Shown here: in pieces, positions 1-10,901 of the stretch
Layout of the letters: every line of letters starts with the position of its first letter
How positions within the stretch are numbered: the first letter of the stretch is position 1
Assembly: GCA_014529385.2 (NCBI GenBank)
Contig: CM043956.1
Location: forward strand, 87,097,721-87,161,720
DNA: 64,000 nt
Source of the DNA: Adiantum capillus-veneris
Taxonomy: Eukaryota > Streptophyta > Polypodiopsida > Polypodiales > Pteridaceae
Reading direction: 5' to 3'
Notes under the pieces: generated by a model
What the model was told of the DNA's origin: nothing
The model's input: only the letters and a program-made list of their open reading frames with translations
Databases searched by the model: none
Made by a program: the position numbers and the translations under genes

Positions 1-1800
1 CCAAAAATTTTCTGTGATTATTGCTGAGAGCTCTACAGAGCATAGGGAGTACTACTGCCAGAAAAAAATTGCATTTTAAGACAGTAGACATCCTACGCGT
101 AGGATGTCTCCAGTGCACTTTTGGCAGGGAATTTGGGAAAACTGAGGTTACCAGTGTGTTCAAAAGGGGGGTTTTACCCTACGTATACATTGAAACTAAA
201 GTTTTGACCAACTCTTGACACCCAAAAGACCAAAGACGGAGTGTCAAAAATGCGCAAACAAGAAACTTAAGATTCTGAGCACAATTTTGCATAAAAACTG
301 GTAGGAATGCTTGAAAAGTAGTGCTCAAGACTTGGGGATGCATGTGGATGAATTTTGCGACAAATTTCATCAGTAGACATCCTACGCGTAGGATGTCTAG
401 AGAGTGATTCTGGAAGCAAAAATCAAGTTTTGACATCATACCCATATTCTGCATGTTGTGTTGGACACACACACCAAAGCTCATGTCATTTGGACATATA
501 GACTGAGAGTTAAGGGGATGTTACTCTTTCAGAGAAATATTTTCCCAAAAGTGGTGATTCTGAGCAATTTTGACATCCAAAATTTTCTGTGATCACATAT
601 TCTTGTTATATGCATCAAGAAGCACCTTGGGTAGAAACAGAAGTCCATTCTGAGAAAAAAAAAACATCCTACGCGTAGGATGTCTACAGGGTGATCTGGT
701 GGAAATTTTGAAATTCTGAGCTGACCATTGTGTTCAGAAGGTAGGTTTTACCCTATTTTCATCTGGAAGGGAGAACTTGACCATATCTTGATAGGATAAG
801 GCCAGATAGACTGAAATTGCCAGACATCCTACCCAAATTGTGCCAAGGCATTATTCCAAGACCAAAACCATAATATGGCTGCATGAACATGTCTTGAATG
901 ATATATTGAGTGACTGAAAGGGGTTTCACCTCATTTGGGTGAGAAAATTGGGTTCAAAGCCGACTTTAGCACTTCTGACTGAAAAAAAGGCAAGAACAGC
1001 TAGAATTTGGGACTTTTGAAATCGAAACCAAATTCTAAGCATACCACTGGGTTGCTGACATCAAGGGGAAGCTGTGGGACAAGTCTGGGGTCAAACAGGC
1101 CAAAAAGACATCCTACGCGTAGGATGTCTTCTGTGTGATTTTGAACTCTAAACAAAATTCTGAGCATACCACAGTGATCAGCACCTTAAGGAGAGTCTAT
1201 GGTTCAAATTTGGGGCAATTTTGAGCAGTTAGACATCCTACGCATAGGATGTCTAAGGCATGATTTAGAGGCTAAATTCAAACTGTGGACATAGCAGGGT
1301 GTTGTATAGCCTTAGGCAAGCCTCCTAGTCAAATTTGGTCCAATTTGGAGCTGATTTGACTTGGAAATTCATCAGAACAAACATCAGGCTTTTGGAACAA
1401 ATTCTTGATCATTTGACCAACATATAGGTGTCAGAATCAAAAAGATAAAATAGCTGTGAGTTTAGAACATCAAGGGGAAGCTACAGTGCAAGTTTGGACA
1501 AAATCTGAGCAGTTAGACATCCTACGCGTAGGATGTCTTCAGCTTGATTTAGGACTCCAAACCAACCTATGAGCACACCACTGTGATCAGCACATCAAGG
1601 AGAATCTAGGGTGAAAATTTCAAGTCATTCTGAGCAAAAAGACATCCTACGCGTAGGATGTATCAAGGCCATTTTTAGGTCCAAATAAAATTCTGAGCAT
1701 ACCATTGTGTCGCTGGACTTAAGGGGAGTCTCTGGACCAAATTTTGTTAAATTCTGAGCATATAGACATCCTACGCGTAGGATGTCTCTAGGCTAGTTTT
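1..1800. repeat. Leader array with a repeated 24-bp palindrome
   Basis: The perfect palindrome AGACATCCTACG plus its reverse complement (centre ACGCGT) recurs at 86-109, 375-398, about 664-683 (20-bp core), 1106-1129, 1231-1254 (one change), 1515-1538, 1640-1663 (outer base changed) and 1764-1787. A half copy lies at 822-832. Spacings cluster near 125 and 284-290 bp. The sequence between copies is also repeated: 'aaattctgagca' plus 'taccac' blocks recur, and the first bases of the window recur near 577. It is a diverged tandem repeat in which the palindrome is the best-conserved part. No credible coding region is seen. Confidence 0.9.
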
Positions 1801-2604
1801 AGGTTCCAGCTGAAATTTTGACCATACAGAAGTGTTCACAGTGTCACAAAGATCCCAAATCTTCTTCCATTCTAAATTGCATTTCACTGTTTTGGCCATA
1901 ACTTTCACAAACGGTATCGGATCGGAAAAGTTTTTATATCAAAACGTAGCCTGAGAGCGACTCTACAGATCTTAGAGCAAAACTTGAACTAAATGTATGC
2001 CTATGGCAACCATTTAGTTCAACTTTGAAAAAAATGAGGCCTCAAAATGCATCCGGAAGTCAGGGGTGTCTAAAATCGACAGTTCAAAAGAATTGTGAGG
2101 AAACGGCCACGGTTTTGAAGACTGCTAAGTTAGCAGATTGAAATTATCTTTTGGGAAAACCATTGGTCACCCGCTGGAAGGTGCTCAAGGAACAAGTGTG
2201 GTCGTCAAAGGTACATCAAGGATTTTTGCATTCATTGTGAAAAAGTTTGCCAGCTAAATAGAATTTTGCAGATTGTGTGCTAAAGTGAACACAGGTTAGC
2301 TCGACTCGAGAATCGCTACAAAGGGAACAATCGTTGCAGTATAGTGGTAAGTTGCATAACTTATCACAGTGCTTCCACTAGATCGAGGCCTGCTAAAAAG
2401 CTCTAGGAAAAGCAAGCAGCGAGACAAGACAGTATGAGTCTTGGCAAGCAAGGGAGCTAAGAAGTTCAAGCAGTGCAAGCAAAGCCCAATTCAGAAAACT
2501 CAGAGATTAAGTCATCCACAAAAGCTAATAATTTTTATTATCATTGAGGTAAGCAATTAGAGCTATCACTGAGCAGGTACAACAAGGGAGTCAACACGAA
2601 AGCA
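1801..2604 (+). other. Leader of element A, no gene seen
   Basis: AT-rich non-coding sequence between the palindrome array and the first ORF. It holds 'gccataactttcacaaacgg' near 1910, a phrase similar in style to leader segments of other plant retroelements. Nothing else recognisable is seen. Confidence 0.5.
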
Positions 2605-3254
2605 ATGGCGTCTCAAAGGAATCAGACCATTCAGGAAGAAGCTTCAAGTACATCCACAAAGATTACAAGAGAGCAAATTCGGATCTATCTGATTGGATAC
2701 TACAAAGGACTGCCATGCTATGAGGATGACAATCGGAATTTGTACATCAAGACAAAGAAATATACAGAGGAAACTCGGACATCTCAATATGTGGAAGTTG
2801 AAACAGCGAAGAATATACTACACCCACATCCAAATTTCATGGAAGACTTTCTGGGATCAATTTACATGAAGCACGGAAAATACATCGACAATGAGATAGA
2901 AATGTTGTACAAGGATCAACTTACAGAACTCTATGCATATCCTCCAAGTATTTTTCTGTACAAAGCACAAGATGGAAAACAGAAGTTTGGTACCCTCTAT
3001 GGAGATGAAGAAGGTCGATACTACAGGGCTATCACAAGTCATGAAGTTCCTGTAGAAAACAATCATTACTTTATAGCAGAAGCGTTTGGATCAAGAGGAG
3101 AAGACTACATGTCTAAAGGTGGTAATGTATACCATCTCGTCATGGCTTTACCTCTAACTACGCACTTGGAAGAGTTAACAACTACAGTTGTCACTGCACA
3201 AATGGGTGGCACAACACAAGGCACAACATGGAAAGACACAACACAAGTCTCGTG
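2605..3254 (+). pseudogene. Element A first ORF, N-terminal part (split by an LTR element)
   Basis: An open frame starts at ATG 2605 (MASQRNQ...). The part belonging to element A runs to the TSD at 3250-3254; beyond it the frame reads into an inserted LTR and stops at 3303. The protein is rich in Tyr, Glu and Lys (for example Y-L-I-G-Y-Y-K-G, and G-R-Y-Y-R-A), has no zinc finger or membrane segment, and matches no family I can name. Its position, first after the leader, suggests a gag-like or pre-gag protein. With the insertion and one TSD copy removed, the frame reaches an in-frame TAA at 5893-5895 and then the ATG at 5908 in the same frame, so 2605-6696 was probably one ORF. Confidence 0.6.
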
Positions 3255-3396
3255 TGTTGAGAGAGAAGGAGAGAACACAGAAGTAGAATCCCAAAGTGTG
3301 TAGAATACACACATGAGATGATGTATATATAGAGGGGACCTGGGTGCCATATATAGAGAATCCATATATTGAGTAGCTTCACATATAAGCTCAACA
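3255..3396 (-). repeat. 3' LTR of the non-autonomous element
   Basis: 142-bp LTR, TGTTGA...TCAACA, nearly identical to 5748-5874 apart from a short duplication (a second 'ccatatat' block). Confidence 0.88.
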
Positions 3397-3408
3397 CCCC
3401 CCGCTCAA
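3397..3408 (-). other. Polypurine tract of the non-autonomous element
   Basis: On the minus strand the sequence reads GAGCGGGGGG directly before the 3' LTR, the expected place for plus-strand priming. Confidence 0.65.
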
Positions 3409-4035
3409 ATAAGGGTCCCTAACTGTGGATGAAAAAACCCTTGGGGGATCAAGGGAAAAACCCACAGCTCTATATACACCCACCGTTATATTATAAAAAT
3501 CATTGAATATACAAATGTTTACGAGGAGCTACATCACTCCTTTTACAATGAATGTTTTATGAGGAGTTACATTACTCCTATCAAATACAATAATGAATAC
3601 AAAGGTTTAATAAAGAGGTGTAAAAGCTATCGATTAGCTTGTAATCAAAAGTGTCTCCGTGAATCTGTTGTGTAGCTTGTCATCAATATCACATCACCAA
3701 ACATGTCTTCATGTTGTCATCAATATGGCATCACCAAACATATCTTCATAAATCTTTTATTGTCACCAAGTTTGTCTTCATAAAATCAATTCTTTGATCA
3801 ATCCTACATGGATCATAGACTCCAAAAAAAACATTTCATGAAAATTATTAGCATCGTTAATGAAATAATTACGTTCACAATGCCATAAGAGATGGTTCGC
3901 GGCGCCACTCTTTTGACGACATATATACGCACGACAACATATGGTACATAAAGTATAAACGTAAAAGTACAAAATGTGTGATTACGTGATACAAATGATA
4001 TGTGTATATACTACATAAAACAACATTTATCAATG
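3409..4035 (-). other. Interior of the non-autonomous element, no gene
   Basis: AT-rich sequence with short repeats such as 'catcaatat..catcaccaaacat' near 3680-3740. No protein-coding signal is seen. Confidence 0.6.
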
Positions 4036-4515
4036 TAGTGATCAATGAATACCATCAAAGTATTAACAAAATATCATCATTATGTCAATAAAAATGAATA
4101 AATGATCATGGTATCAACGAAAAGCATCATGATATCACCGAGAATACTCATTGTATCAACGAAACAACATCATGGCATCACCGAGAATAACCATGGTATC
4201 AACGAAATATCATCATGGCATCACCGAGAATAACCATGGTATCAACGAAACAACATCATGGTATCACCGAGAATAACCATGGTATCAACAAAACATCATC
4301 ATGGTATCAATAAAAATCACCATGGAATCAACGAAATATCATCATGGAATCACCGAGAATAACCATGGTATCAACGAAATATCATCATGGCACCACCGAG
4401 AATAACCATGGTATCAATGACATATCATCATGGTATCAACGAAAATCACCATGACCAAAGTATTAACAAAACGTTATCATGGTACCATCAAAATCACTAT
4501 GGTATCAATGAGAAA
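4036..4515 (-). repeat. 43-bp tandem repeat array
   Basis: The unit carries 'atcaccgagaataaccatgg' plus 'tatcaacgaa'. 'caccg' recurs at 4136, 4179, 4222 and 4265, giving a 43-bp period. Units decay toward both ends. It lies inside the non-autonomous element. Confidence 0.85.
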
Positions 4516-4784
4516 TTATCAATAAAAAGACGTAAACTATATCTCTAAAAGAATAATTATACGAGAATCAATGAACGAGTATATCATATAACAAAAGATC
4601 ATGTACCAACAGTGGCTCGATAGAATTTGGACGATCATCAACGGCTCGACTGAATCGGAACGATGTGTAACTGGCTTCTGCAGCAAAGTTACGTCAGTAA
4701 CAAATATATGATTGATGAAGAAAAATATAATTGAGAAGTTTTCAATTATGAGAAAAATCAAAAGCAAAAAGTAAAATTTTGATT

Positions 4785-5710
4785 TTCAAACATATTCGCA
4801 GTCTGAGACGATAACCCAAAATTGGTGCAGAATTTAGAGAAACTTTCTTCTGCAAAGTTATAGACCGCATCGATTCCAATCCCCATTGCGGGTAGTTTCT
4901 TCTGCAAAGTTGTAGAACACATCGATTCCGGTCTCTCACGCGGGTAGTTTCTGCAAAATCGTTTTCAATAAGCAGAAAAATAAAAAACAAAAAACGGAAA
5001 TTGCTTTTTAGGTATGTACGCAGTCCGCGAACGATAACTCAAAATCGGTGCAGAATTTGAAAACACTTTCCTCTGCAAAGTTGTAGACCACATCGATTCC
5101 GGTCTCTTGCCCGGGTAGTTTCTGCAAAATCGTTTCCAATTAGCACAAAAATCAAAAACAAAAAGTGGAAGTTGCTTTTCAGGTATGTACGCAGTCCGCG
5201 AACGATAACTCAAAATCGGTGGGGAATTTGAAAACACTTCCTTCTGCAAAGTTGTAGACCACATCGATTCCGGTCTCTCTCGCGAGTAGTTTCTGCAAAA
5301 TCGTTTCCAATTAGCAGAAAAATCAAAAACAAAAAGTGGAAGTTGCTTTTCAGGTATGTACGCAGTCCGCGAACGATAACTCAAAATCGGTGCAGAATTT
5401 GAAAAAACTTCCTTCTGAAAAGTTGTAGACCACATCGATTCTGGTCTCTCGAGTGGGTAGTTTCTGCAAAATCGTTTCCAATTAGCAGAAAACTCAAAAA
5501 CAAAAAGCGGAAGTTGCTTTTCAGGTATGTATGCAGTCCGCGAACGATAACTCAAAATCGGTGCAGAATTTGAAAAAACTTCCTTCTGCAAAGTTGTAGA
5601 CCACATCGATTCCGGTCTTTCTCACGGGTAGTTTCTTCTGCAAAGTTGTAGACCACATCGATTCCGATCCCTCACGCAGATAGTTTCTGCAAAATCGATT
5701 TTGATCAGGA
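4785..5710 (-). repeat. 171-bp tandem repeat array (about five copies)
   Basis: 'ggtatgtacgcag' recurs at 5011, 5182, 5353 and 5524 (one base changed), a constant 171-bp step. Each unit holds 'cgataactcaaaatcgg' and 'catcgattccggtctct'. Because 171 is 57 codons, one minus-strand frame stays open across almost four units (5606-4965). That frame is best explained by the period, not by selection on a protein. Confidence 0.9.
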
Positions 5711-5735
5711 GAAAAATCGAAAACAAAAACGTACT

Positions 5736-5747
5736 GCTCTGATACCA
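5736..5747 (-). other. Primer-binding site, initiator tRNA-Met type
   Basis: The plus strand reads GCTCTGATACCA, the exact complement of TGGTATCAGAGC, directly next to the LTR at 5748. Confidence 0.9.
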
Positions 5748-5874
5748 TGTTGAGAGAGAAGGAGAGAACACAGAAGTAGAACCCCAAAGTGTGTAGAATA
5801 CACACATGAGATGATGTATATATAGAGGGGACCTGGGTGCCATATATTGAGTAGCTTCACATATAAGCTCAACA
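5748..5874 (-). repeat. 5' LTR of the non-autonomous element
   Basis: 127-bp LTR matching 3255-3396 and followed by the TSD TCGTG at 5875-5879. The short length puts it in the TRIM size class, although the internal region is longer than usual for TRIMs. Confidence 0.88.
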
Positions 5875-5907
5875 TCGTGCACTCCACCAGAATAAGAGGT
5901 ACCAGCT

Positions 5908-6696
5908 ATGAAGATAGCCCAACTTCAAAAAGAACTAGCTTGGTTTCAAGAGCTACTTAACAAAGCACAAGAAGTCATATCATCAGGCATTAAACAGATG
6001 CCAACATCAGATATGGAACACTCTCGGATGGGGGGAGTTCAAACTCAACAAAGAGACCCTATATCTTCAAGAGTGGGATTAAGAAGTCCAGCTTTACAAG
6101 AAGCAGTGTCCTTTTCAGGAGTCCAAGTGGAATTTCAAGAAGCATTGGAAGATGCCGAGCCGGAGGAGAGACCACTGGAAATTAAAAATGCGCAATATAA
6201 AAGGTCAGGTCAAGATGTCATTGTGGTCGACAAATACGATAGGCACTATGAAATAGCCGATGTGAAAAATATGGATGAGTTTAGCAATTGCGGGCAACTT
6301 GTAAGTCACATACTTGGACCCCGTCCAAAAGCACCATCAAGGAAAACGGAAAACAAAGATTCGGTTCAATCTTCACCCTCCATGCAGAACTCACCAAAAT
6401 CAATTCGAAAACATATCCCTAAGGCTATGCAGAAGCCCCACGTCAAGGACCATATACTGATGGAAGAATTAGCATCACAACTGCTACAAAGCATGGATAG
6501 TGATTTGATCTTGTATGCAAGCAATAATGGAAGCTATTTTCAGCTTCTGAAGGACAAGACGATGAAGGATAAAGAGACAAAGCCAGTGGATACACCTAAA
6601 TCAGTCGTAATCTATAGGTTCATGCATGCAAAGAAGAGGTCATATCTGTATCTAGTGAGGCGATCCGGGGCGGGCAACAAGAAGAGCGGCCTCTAA
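5908..6696 (+). pseudogene. Element A first ORF, C-terminal part
   Basis: An open frame from ATG 5908 (MKIAQLQKELAW...) in the same frame as 2605-3254 once the inserted element is removed; only the TAA at 5893-5895 separates them. The start is a short amphipathic, probably coiled-coil segment (Q-L-Q-K-E-L-A-W-F-Q-E-L-L). A charged Ser/Pro-rich middle follows. Near residues 190-200 is L-A-S-Q-L-L-Q-S-M-D-S-D. The last 15 or so codons (R-R-S-G-A-G-N-K-K-S-G-L) change composition and probably belong to sequence inserted at about 6658. It is gag-like by position only; I do not recognise a family. Confidence 0.5.
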
Positions 6697-9180
6697 AAAC
6701 CCTTCGAGGCTCCCGTGCTGCTCAATTGGGGCTGGGGCAAGCGCAATCAGAGACAACAACAACCCACAGCCAGAAACCAACCAAGAAAAAGGGCACCACC
6801 TAGTTGTAGATGCGAACTAGGACGCACGTGATATCTCCTTGTACTCAAACGCACAAAGAGAGGGGAATGCAAGATAGCCACACACACCAAACACAAACAT
6901 TCCTCATGCCAGAGAGAGGTAAAGAGCACAAATCAACTTGAGCAACTCAGTCTTAGCCTTAAAGACTAGATGCACACAAAGCTTGCTGAGAAATAGAGGG
7001 ACAACACAAAACTTGACCTTGTTGCCAATACACAAATTGTCTTAGGGTCACGGGAGCCCTCTCACCGAGCACCCTCTTACAATTGACCTTTTAAGCAAAC
7101 AATTCAACAAGCCCTCAAACCACCAAGCATGAAATGGCACAACAAACTTCAAGGACAATATACCTCCAACCACCTGATGAGCCAACTTATCAAGTCAATT
7201 TGGAGAGAAGAGTCGTAGTTGCAGCATACAATTGCACCCAAAACTATGAATCTTATTTATGGACAAGAGTAGTCTACAAGTGTGATTGCTGAGTATAGTA
7301 TCACTCCACTCCTCTAGATGGCATAACTAACCTCAAGCTTTTCCATGCACCTATGTGTAGTGATGGAATAGAGCACTCACAATGCACACACTCTACACAA
7401 CTAGGCTTGAAGAGTGGTGTGTTATGTGTTGAGAATGGTGTGGTGTAGTGTGATCATGTGATGATTTACAAGGGAGAGAAGGGCTCTATTTATAGGTTTT
7501 AGAAGCCCCGATTAGGATTAGGCCTAATCAAGTTTATTTGAAGGAATAAAAGATTATGCATTTTTTATTTTTTATTTATGAGGGTGGGTCTCTCTTGTCC
7601 TTTGAGTCACATGGATGTGGGCTCAAGGGAAGGGAATTATTGAGGATGATAGAAGAGAGGATTGAGTGAATAATTTGGGAGTGCCTACTCTAGTAGAGGG
7701 TGCATTTTACAATAAGGTTAGTGGTTAGTACTTAGTAATTATCACTAAAAAATATTTACAAAATCATTCACCAAATGGTGAGATATATGATGAGAAAAGT
7801 TAGAGAAGGGATGAGCTTGTAAAGAGAGGTTGAAGCTTTGGAGAAGTTGACATTCACCTCTTTACAGCACTGGAAGAAGAAACAGTCAGCATGGCGAAGC
7901 AGCGCGTGTCGATGAAGCTATGTTATTTCAAACCTTGGAAAATTCATGATAAAAGCCTTCATTTGCAGAGGTTATATTTGGATTTTTGTTAATTTTTTGA
8001 AGTTCTTTACAAAGTTGAAGAGAGTATGGTAATATGGACATATATGTAGAGAGAAAGGGGGACACATAGGGTGTAGAAATGGAGGATGAAGCCTATGGAG
8101 GTGTGAGAGATGTGGCAATGGTGAAGAGGGTGAATTAGGACATGGGAGTTGCAGGTTTGGGAGTGGGAAGGAGGGGAGGAGTGTGTGTGAAAGAGGAAAA
8201 TGATAAAGTGGAAGAGGGAGTGTGGCTGCATAGCATGTGCAAACTGGGGTCCACCAATAAAATCATAGCTCACAGCTCGTAGCTCAAAAAAATATGAAAA
8301 AATTTGAGGTGAAAGTTCAGTTCACAAGCTACAACTTTTGTTTGTATCACCTTTCCAAATTCTGGGAGCATGTGACCTTTAAAAATTCAGCAAAACCGAC
8401 TGTTTTTTCCACTGCACAAAGTCCTTGTGAGGTCCTTCTTTGGATGATTCTTTTGAATACCTCCAAGAGTGAGCTCCCCATGGTGCATGCATGCATGCCA
8501 CATACCCTTGACCTTATTTGGTAGGTCTATAATTGAAGATATTGTTGAGATCATGATATAAGTGAATAGTACAACTAAGAAAATCAAATATTGAGGGGTC
8601 TAAAAAAAAATATTTACATGTCAAATATAAATAATATAGGTGGGAAAAATATAAAGGGGTCAAAATAAATCTCTCTCATTATAAGTCTACCATAAAAAGA
8701 TGAATATTTTTGGTGGTCTAATTTATGAGAGTAATAGAGAATAGATGTAGGAAGGAAAAAATCACAATGGTGAAAAAATATACACATAAATAAAACTAGT
8801 TTTTTTGGATTTTTATTGGGATGGAGTTACACCAAAAATAAGAGAAGCTTGCATAAAATTATTTTTATATGGAATAAAGATTACGCAAAATGGTAAGAAA
8901 AAAATATGGTAATGTTGAGTCAATGTACATAGCATAAATAACACACCATAGGTAGAAATATTTAAATAAATACCAAAATAGTTATGAAAAAATCTTTTAT
9001 TTAGGCCCTATATACAATGAAATATTTACACAACAAATGGGCCATAATATACTTATATTTTTTATTTTTATTATTTTTTTGGCTCAACTAGCCTAGTGAC
9101 TAGCTAATTGAGGGTTTTTAAGAAAATATGGAGAAAGTCGCTAACTCACACATGCCTATGTACAGTGAAATGGTAGGGAT
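6660..9180. other. Probable insertion of unidentified type, no gene seen
   Basis: The sequence changes from GC-rich with CpG (about 6660-6850) to AT-rich (7500-9100) and separates two parts of element A's coding region. The minus strand has a TATA-box-like CCTATAAATAGAG near 7480-7500. 'ctagtga' occurs at both edges (about 6653 and 9089) and could be a target duplication, but no TG...CA ends or inverted repeats are clear. Short frames, such as those at 8007-8524, look random. Confidence 0.35.
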
Positions 9181-9212
9181 AACCAAAATGTTTGAGTGAT
9201 TTGATAGGGTGA

Positions 9213-10859
9213 GGTAGCTTACTATGGCAATTATGGAAAGCCGAAAAACGGCTATCACTAGATACCACAGGAAACCATTATCAGCAGTATTATGGAAAGC
9301 AACCTCGTCCAAAGGGTGCACATGTTGAGATAACAACATATTGCGACCAATGTGCCATTGGTCATTTAGTGAAGGACTTCCCAGTAAAGCTCTACATGGA
9401 AAAGAAGAAGCAACAAGCCAAAAGCAAAGTTCAGACAGTGACAACAAGGGAACGGAAGAAAGAATCCCCAACAAGATCTCCGAAAAAGAAGCAAATCTTG
9501 TCGCAGAGCACAAAAGATAGGCTCAAGACACAGTTTCTTGAAGTCAAGGGTGTCAACGACATTATCATAGAGAATCAGGCTTTCAAAAAAGATCAATTGA
9601 ATCATCTGATTCAAGATCGTTTAAGGAACCTCAGTGATGACAAGTCAGAGCATCCACAAGGTGATGAAGATGAAGCTCGTAGTTCAAGGTTCGAGAGCAA
9701 AAGAAGCCAAGATTCTGACGATAGTGAGCCAGCGCAAGAAGAGGTGGCAGAGGTAACAAAAAATCTTAGTGCCACATCACAAGTGGAATACATGCAAATA
9801 GAGTCAATGGATGAAGCTGAAAGTCTACCAAATAAATTTTCTATGATGGACTCTTCATTGGTGATTGAACAAATCAAAGAGTATGAGAAGCTAAAAGAAG
9901 AAGTAACTGAAGACATACAATGCACAGAAGAACAGAAAATGACTGAGTCCAAGATTGACTACCAAGGACAAGCAATACAGGATATGAATGAATATTTTCA
10001 AGAAGAGACTCTACAAAAACCCATGGAACAATGGAAACCAAAGGCCACGGCGACCATTGCATCAGAAGAAGAGAGTAAACCTCAACATCCTGCTACACAA
10101 GCTTCAAAACATTTCCAAGAAGAAAAGTCACCATTGCATGACCTTCAAGTGCTAGAAGAAGTAAATAGTGACACAGAGCTTCTAAAATCAAGAATCAAGG
10201 CGTCACAATCAGAAACTAGAAATGAACACCAACAAGCAGCTATAGCAGAAGATAGTAAGCACTTGGGACATGCTACAACCAGTCAAATGACAAAGAAGTT
10301 CAACATACAAGAGGATGACAAAGCCTTCAAGGCACAAAAGTCTAAGAAAAGTACCAAAAGCAAAGAGGACATCAGTTACTTGGCAGCCAACAAGAAGATT
10401 AAATTCTCATTGGATGTGCATGAGAAACTGAAATTCAACTTTACAGCAGAGATAGATTGCACTGCAACGATCAATGTCATGTCTTATGGGCTATGGTTAC
10501 TTCTAGGTAAGCCAGAACTGTATGAAATTCAGGTACAGGTTCCTATATCACATGGAATAGCCGTCACAAGTTTAAGGATTGTGAAAGCTACCCTTAAACT
10601 ACAATCAAAGGTAATCAAAGACAAATTCCTAGTGGTGGATTCCTCCAAAATGAATACACATTTGATTTTGTCCAAGCACTGGGCAAAAACATTGGCAGAA
10701 GAACCTGGATTTTCAACAATGGTCATCACGACTAGCTCTCAAGAAATCCAGCCTACTACTGCTCCAAGATTATCGGCTTCCGACAAAGGCAAAGCCAAAA
10801 TGAGCCCACAAATGTCCTACCAACACAAGAAACCCATTAAATCAGAGTCTTCAATCTAG
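9213..10859 (+). pseudogene. Element A gag tail plus retropepsin-like domain
   Basis: The frame opens after a stop near 9210 and runs to a TAG at 10857-10859. At 9342-9380 is C-D-Q-C-A-I-G-H-L-V-K-D-F, a CX2CX3HX4C zinc knuckle whose last Cys is Phe. About 330 residues of Glu/Lys/Gln-rich, probably disordered or coiled sequence follow. From about 10430 comes a retropepsin-like domain: I-D-C-T-A (Asp codon 10455-10457) then I-N-V-M-S-Y-G-L-W. It ends with F-L-V-V-D...L-I-L-S-K-H-W. The normal D-T/S-G triad is D-C-T here, so activity is doubtful. The next ORF (10902) is in the same frame, so both were one polyprotein with a single in-frame stop. Confidence 0.65.
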
Positions 10860-10901
10860 ACCCGAAAAGTTCAAGACAGAGCTTCGACATCAACTGACCA
10901 C

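Larger units (their letters stand above)
3255..5874 (-). mobile_element. Non-autonomous LTR element (TRIM/LARD-like), TSD TCGTG
   Basis: Two direct repeats, 3255-3396 (142 bp) and 5748-5874 (127 bp), begin TGTTGAGAGAG and end AAGCTCAACA. They are flanked by the 5-bp duplication TCGTG (3250-3254 and 5875-5879). Immediately left of the right LTR, 5736-5747 is the complement of TGGTATCAGAGC, the classic primer site for initiator methionine tRNA. A G-run (complement of 3397-3402) abuts the left LTR. These marks orient it on the minus strand. The 2.35-kb interior holds tandem repeats and no gag or pol, so it is non-autonomous. The left LTR has about 15 extra bases near 3353, so the LTRs are no longer identical. 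Confidence 0.9.

Noticed and set aside
1-1790. CRISPR-like array because of regularly spaced palindromes
   Set aside because: Spacings vary (about 125 and 285 bp), the spacers are themselves repeated, and the setting is a plant retroelement.
4965-5606. 213-residue minus-strand frame with 57-residue repeats as a protein gene
   Set aside because: It is produced by a 171-bp tandem repeat whose length is a multiple of three; the units sit inside a non-coding TRIM-like element.
6660-9180. Solo LTR in element A
   Set aside because: A TATA-like motif is present, but TG...CA ends and a convincing target duplication could not be found; 'ctagtga' at both edges is too weak.
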